Shown: positions 6,221 through 6,246 of the stretch, in pieces
Position numbering within the stretch: position 1 is the first letter of the stretch
Layout: the number at the start of each line of letters is the position of its first letter
Origin: Candidatus Heimdallarchaeota archaeon
Lineage (GTDB): Archaea; Asgardarchaeota; Heimdallarchaeia; Heimdallarchaeales; Heimdallarchaeaceae
Assembly (NCBI GenBank): GCA_030603505.1
Contig: JAUVXQ010000076.1
Span: 1-6,246 of the forward strand
DNA length: 6,246 nt
Direction of reading: 5' to 3'
Program-made: the position numbers and the translations under genes
The notes under the pieces: generated by a model
The model's input: only the letters and a program-made list of their open reading frames with translations
The model's database searches: none
What the model was told of the DNA's origin: nothing

Positions 6221-6246
6221 ACCTCCTTATAATAAGTAATGTGTAT

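Noticed and set aside
6221..6228. ACCTCCTT, a perfect Shine-Dalgarno on the minus strand or a 16S-tail-like sequence on the plus strand
   Set aside because: On the minus strand no start codon follows at a suitable distance, and no other rRNA sequence is present, so it is probably chance next to the pyrimidine tract.
1..6246. CRISPR array, insertion sequence, tRNA or rRNA
   Set aside because: No spaced direct repeats, transposase motifs, terminal inverted repeats or recognisable RNA-gene sequences were seen.

Overview
This AT-rich window looks archaeal. All genes lie on the + strand, ribosome-binding sites are weak, several junctions are very short, T-rich tracts replace stem-loop terminators, and one gene joins a long array of DNA-binding-type winged helices to a RING-like zinc domain. 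A RING fused to winged helices suggests a lineage with eukaryote-like proteins, such as an Asgard archaeon. That placement is inference: no rRNA or other marker gene is present.

Layout. Bases 1-1256 hold a type I glutamine synthetase whose first residues lie outside the window. After 28 bases comes a roughly 700-residue protein (1285-3411, TTG start or an internal ATG at 1369). It has eight winged-helix-like units of about 70 residues each, followed by a four-cysteine zinc knuckle and a RING-like domain whose ligand spacing resembles the Nse1/PHD-type C4HC3 pattern. Its stop codon overlaps the start of a 110-residue MazG/dCTPase-like protein (3408-3740) that has lost one expected metal-binding Asp. 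Next come a MacB/LolD-type ABC ATPase (3768-4505), a four-helix membrane protein (4546-4959), a T8 tract, and an unrecognised protein with about ten membrane helices (5044-6192). A 23-base all-pyrimidine tract closes the window.

How the genes may work together. The first three genes are closely packed and could share a transcript. The ATG/TGA overlap makes translational coupling of the winged-helix/RING protein and the MazG-like protein likely. The ABC ATPase and the membrane proteins look like an export or membrane-remodelling module, but neither membrane protein resembles the usual FtsX-type permease. The most unusual item is the winged-helix/RING protein, a single-chain architecture that recalls Nse1 (tandem winged helices plus RING) or a cullin/RING pair. 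No ubiquitin, E1, E2 or SMC gene is visible here, so its function is unknown.
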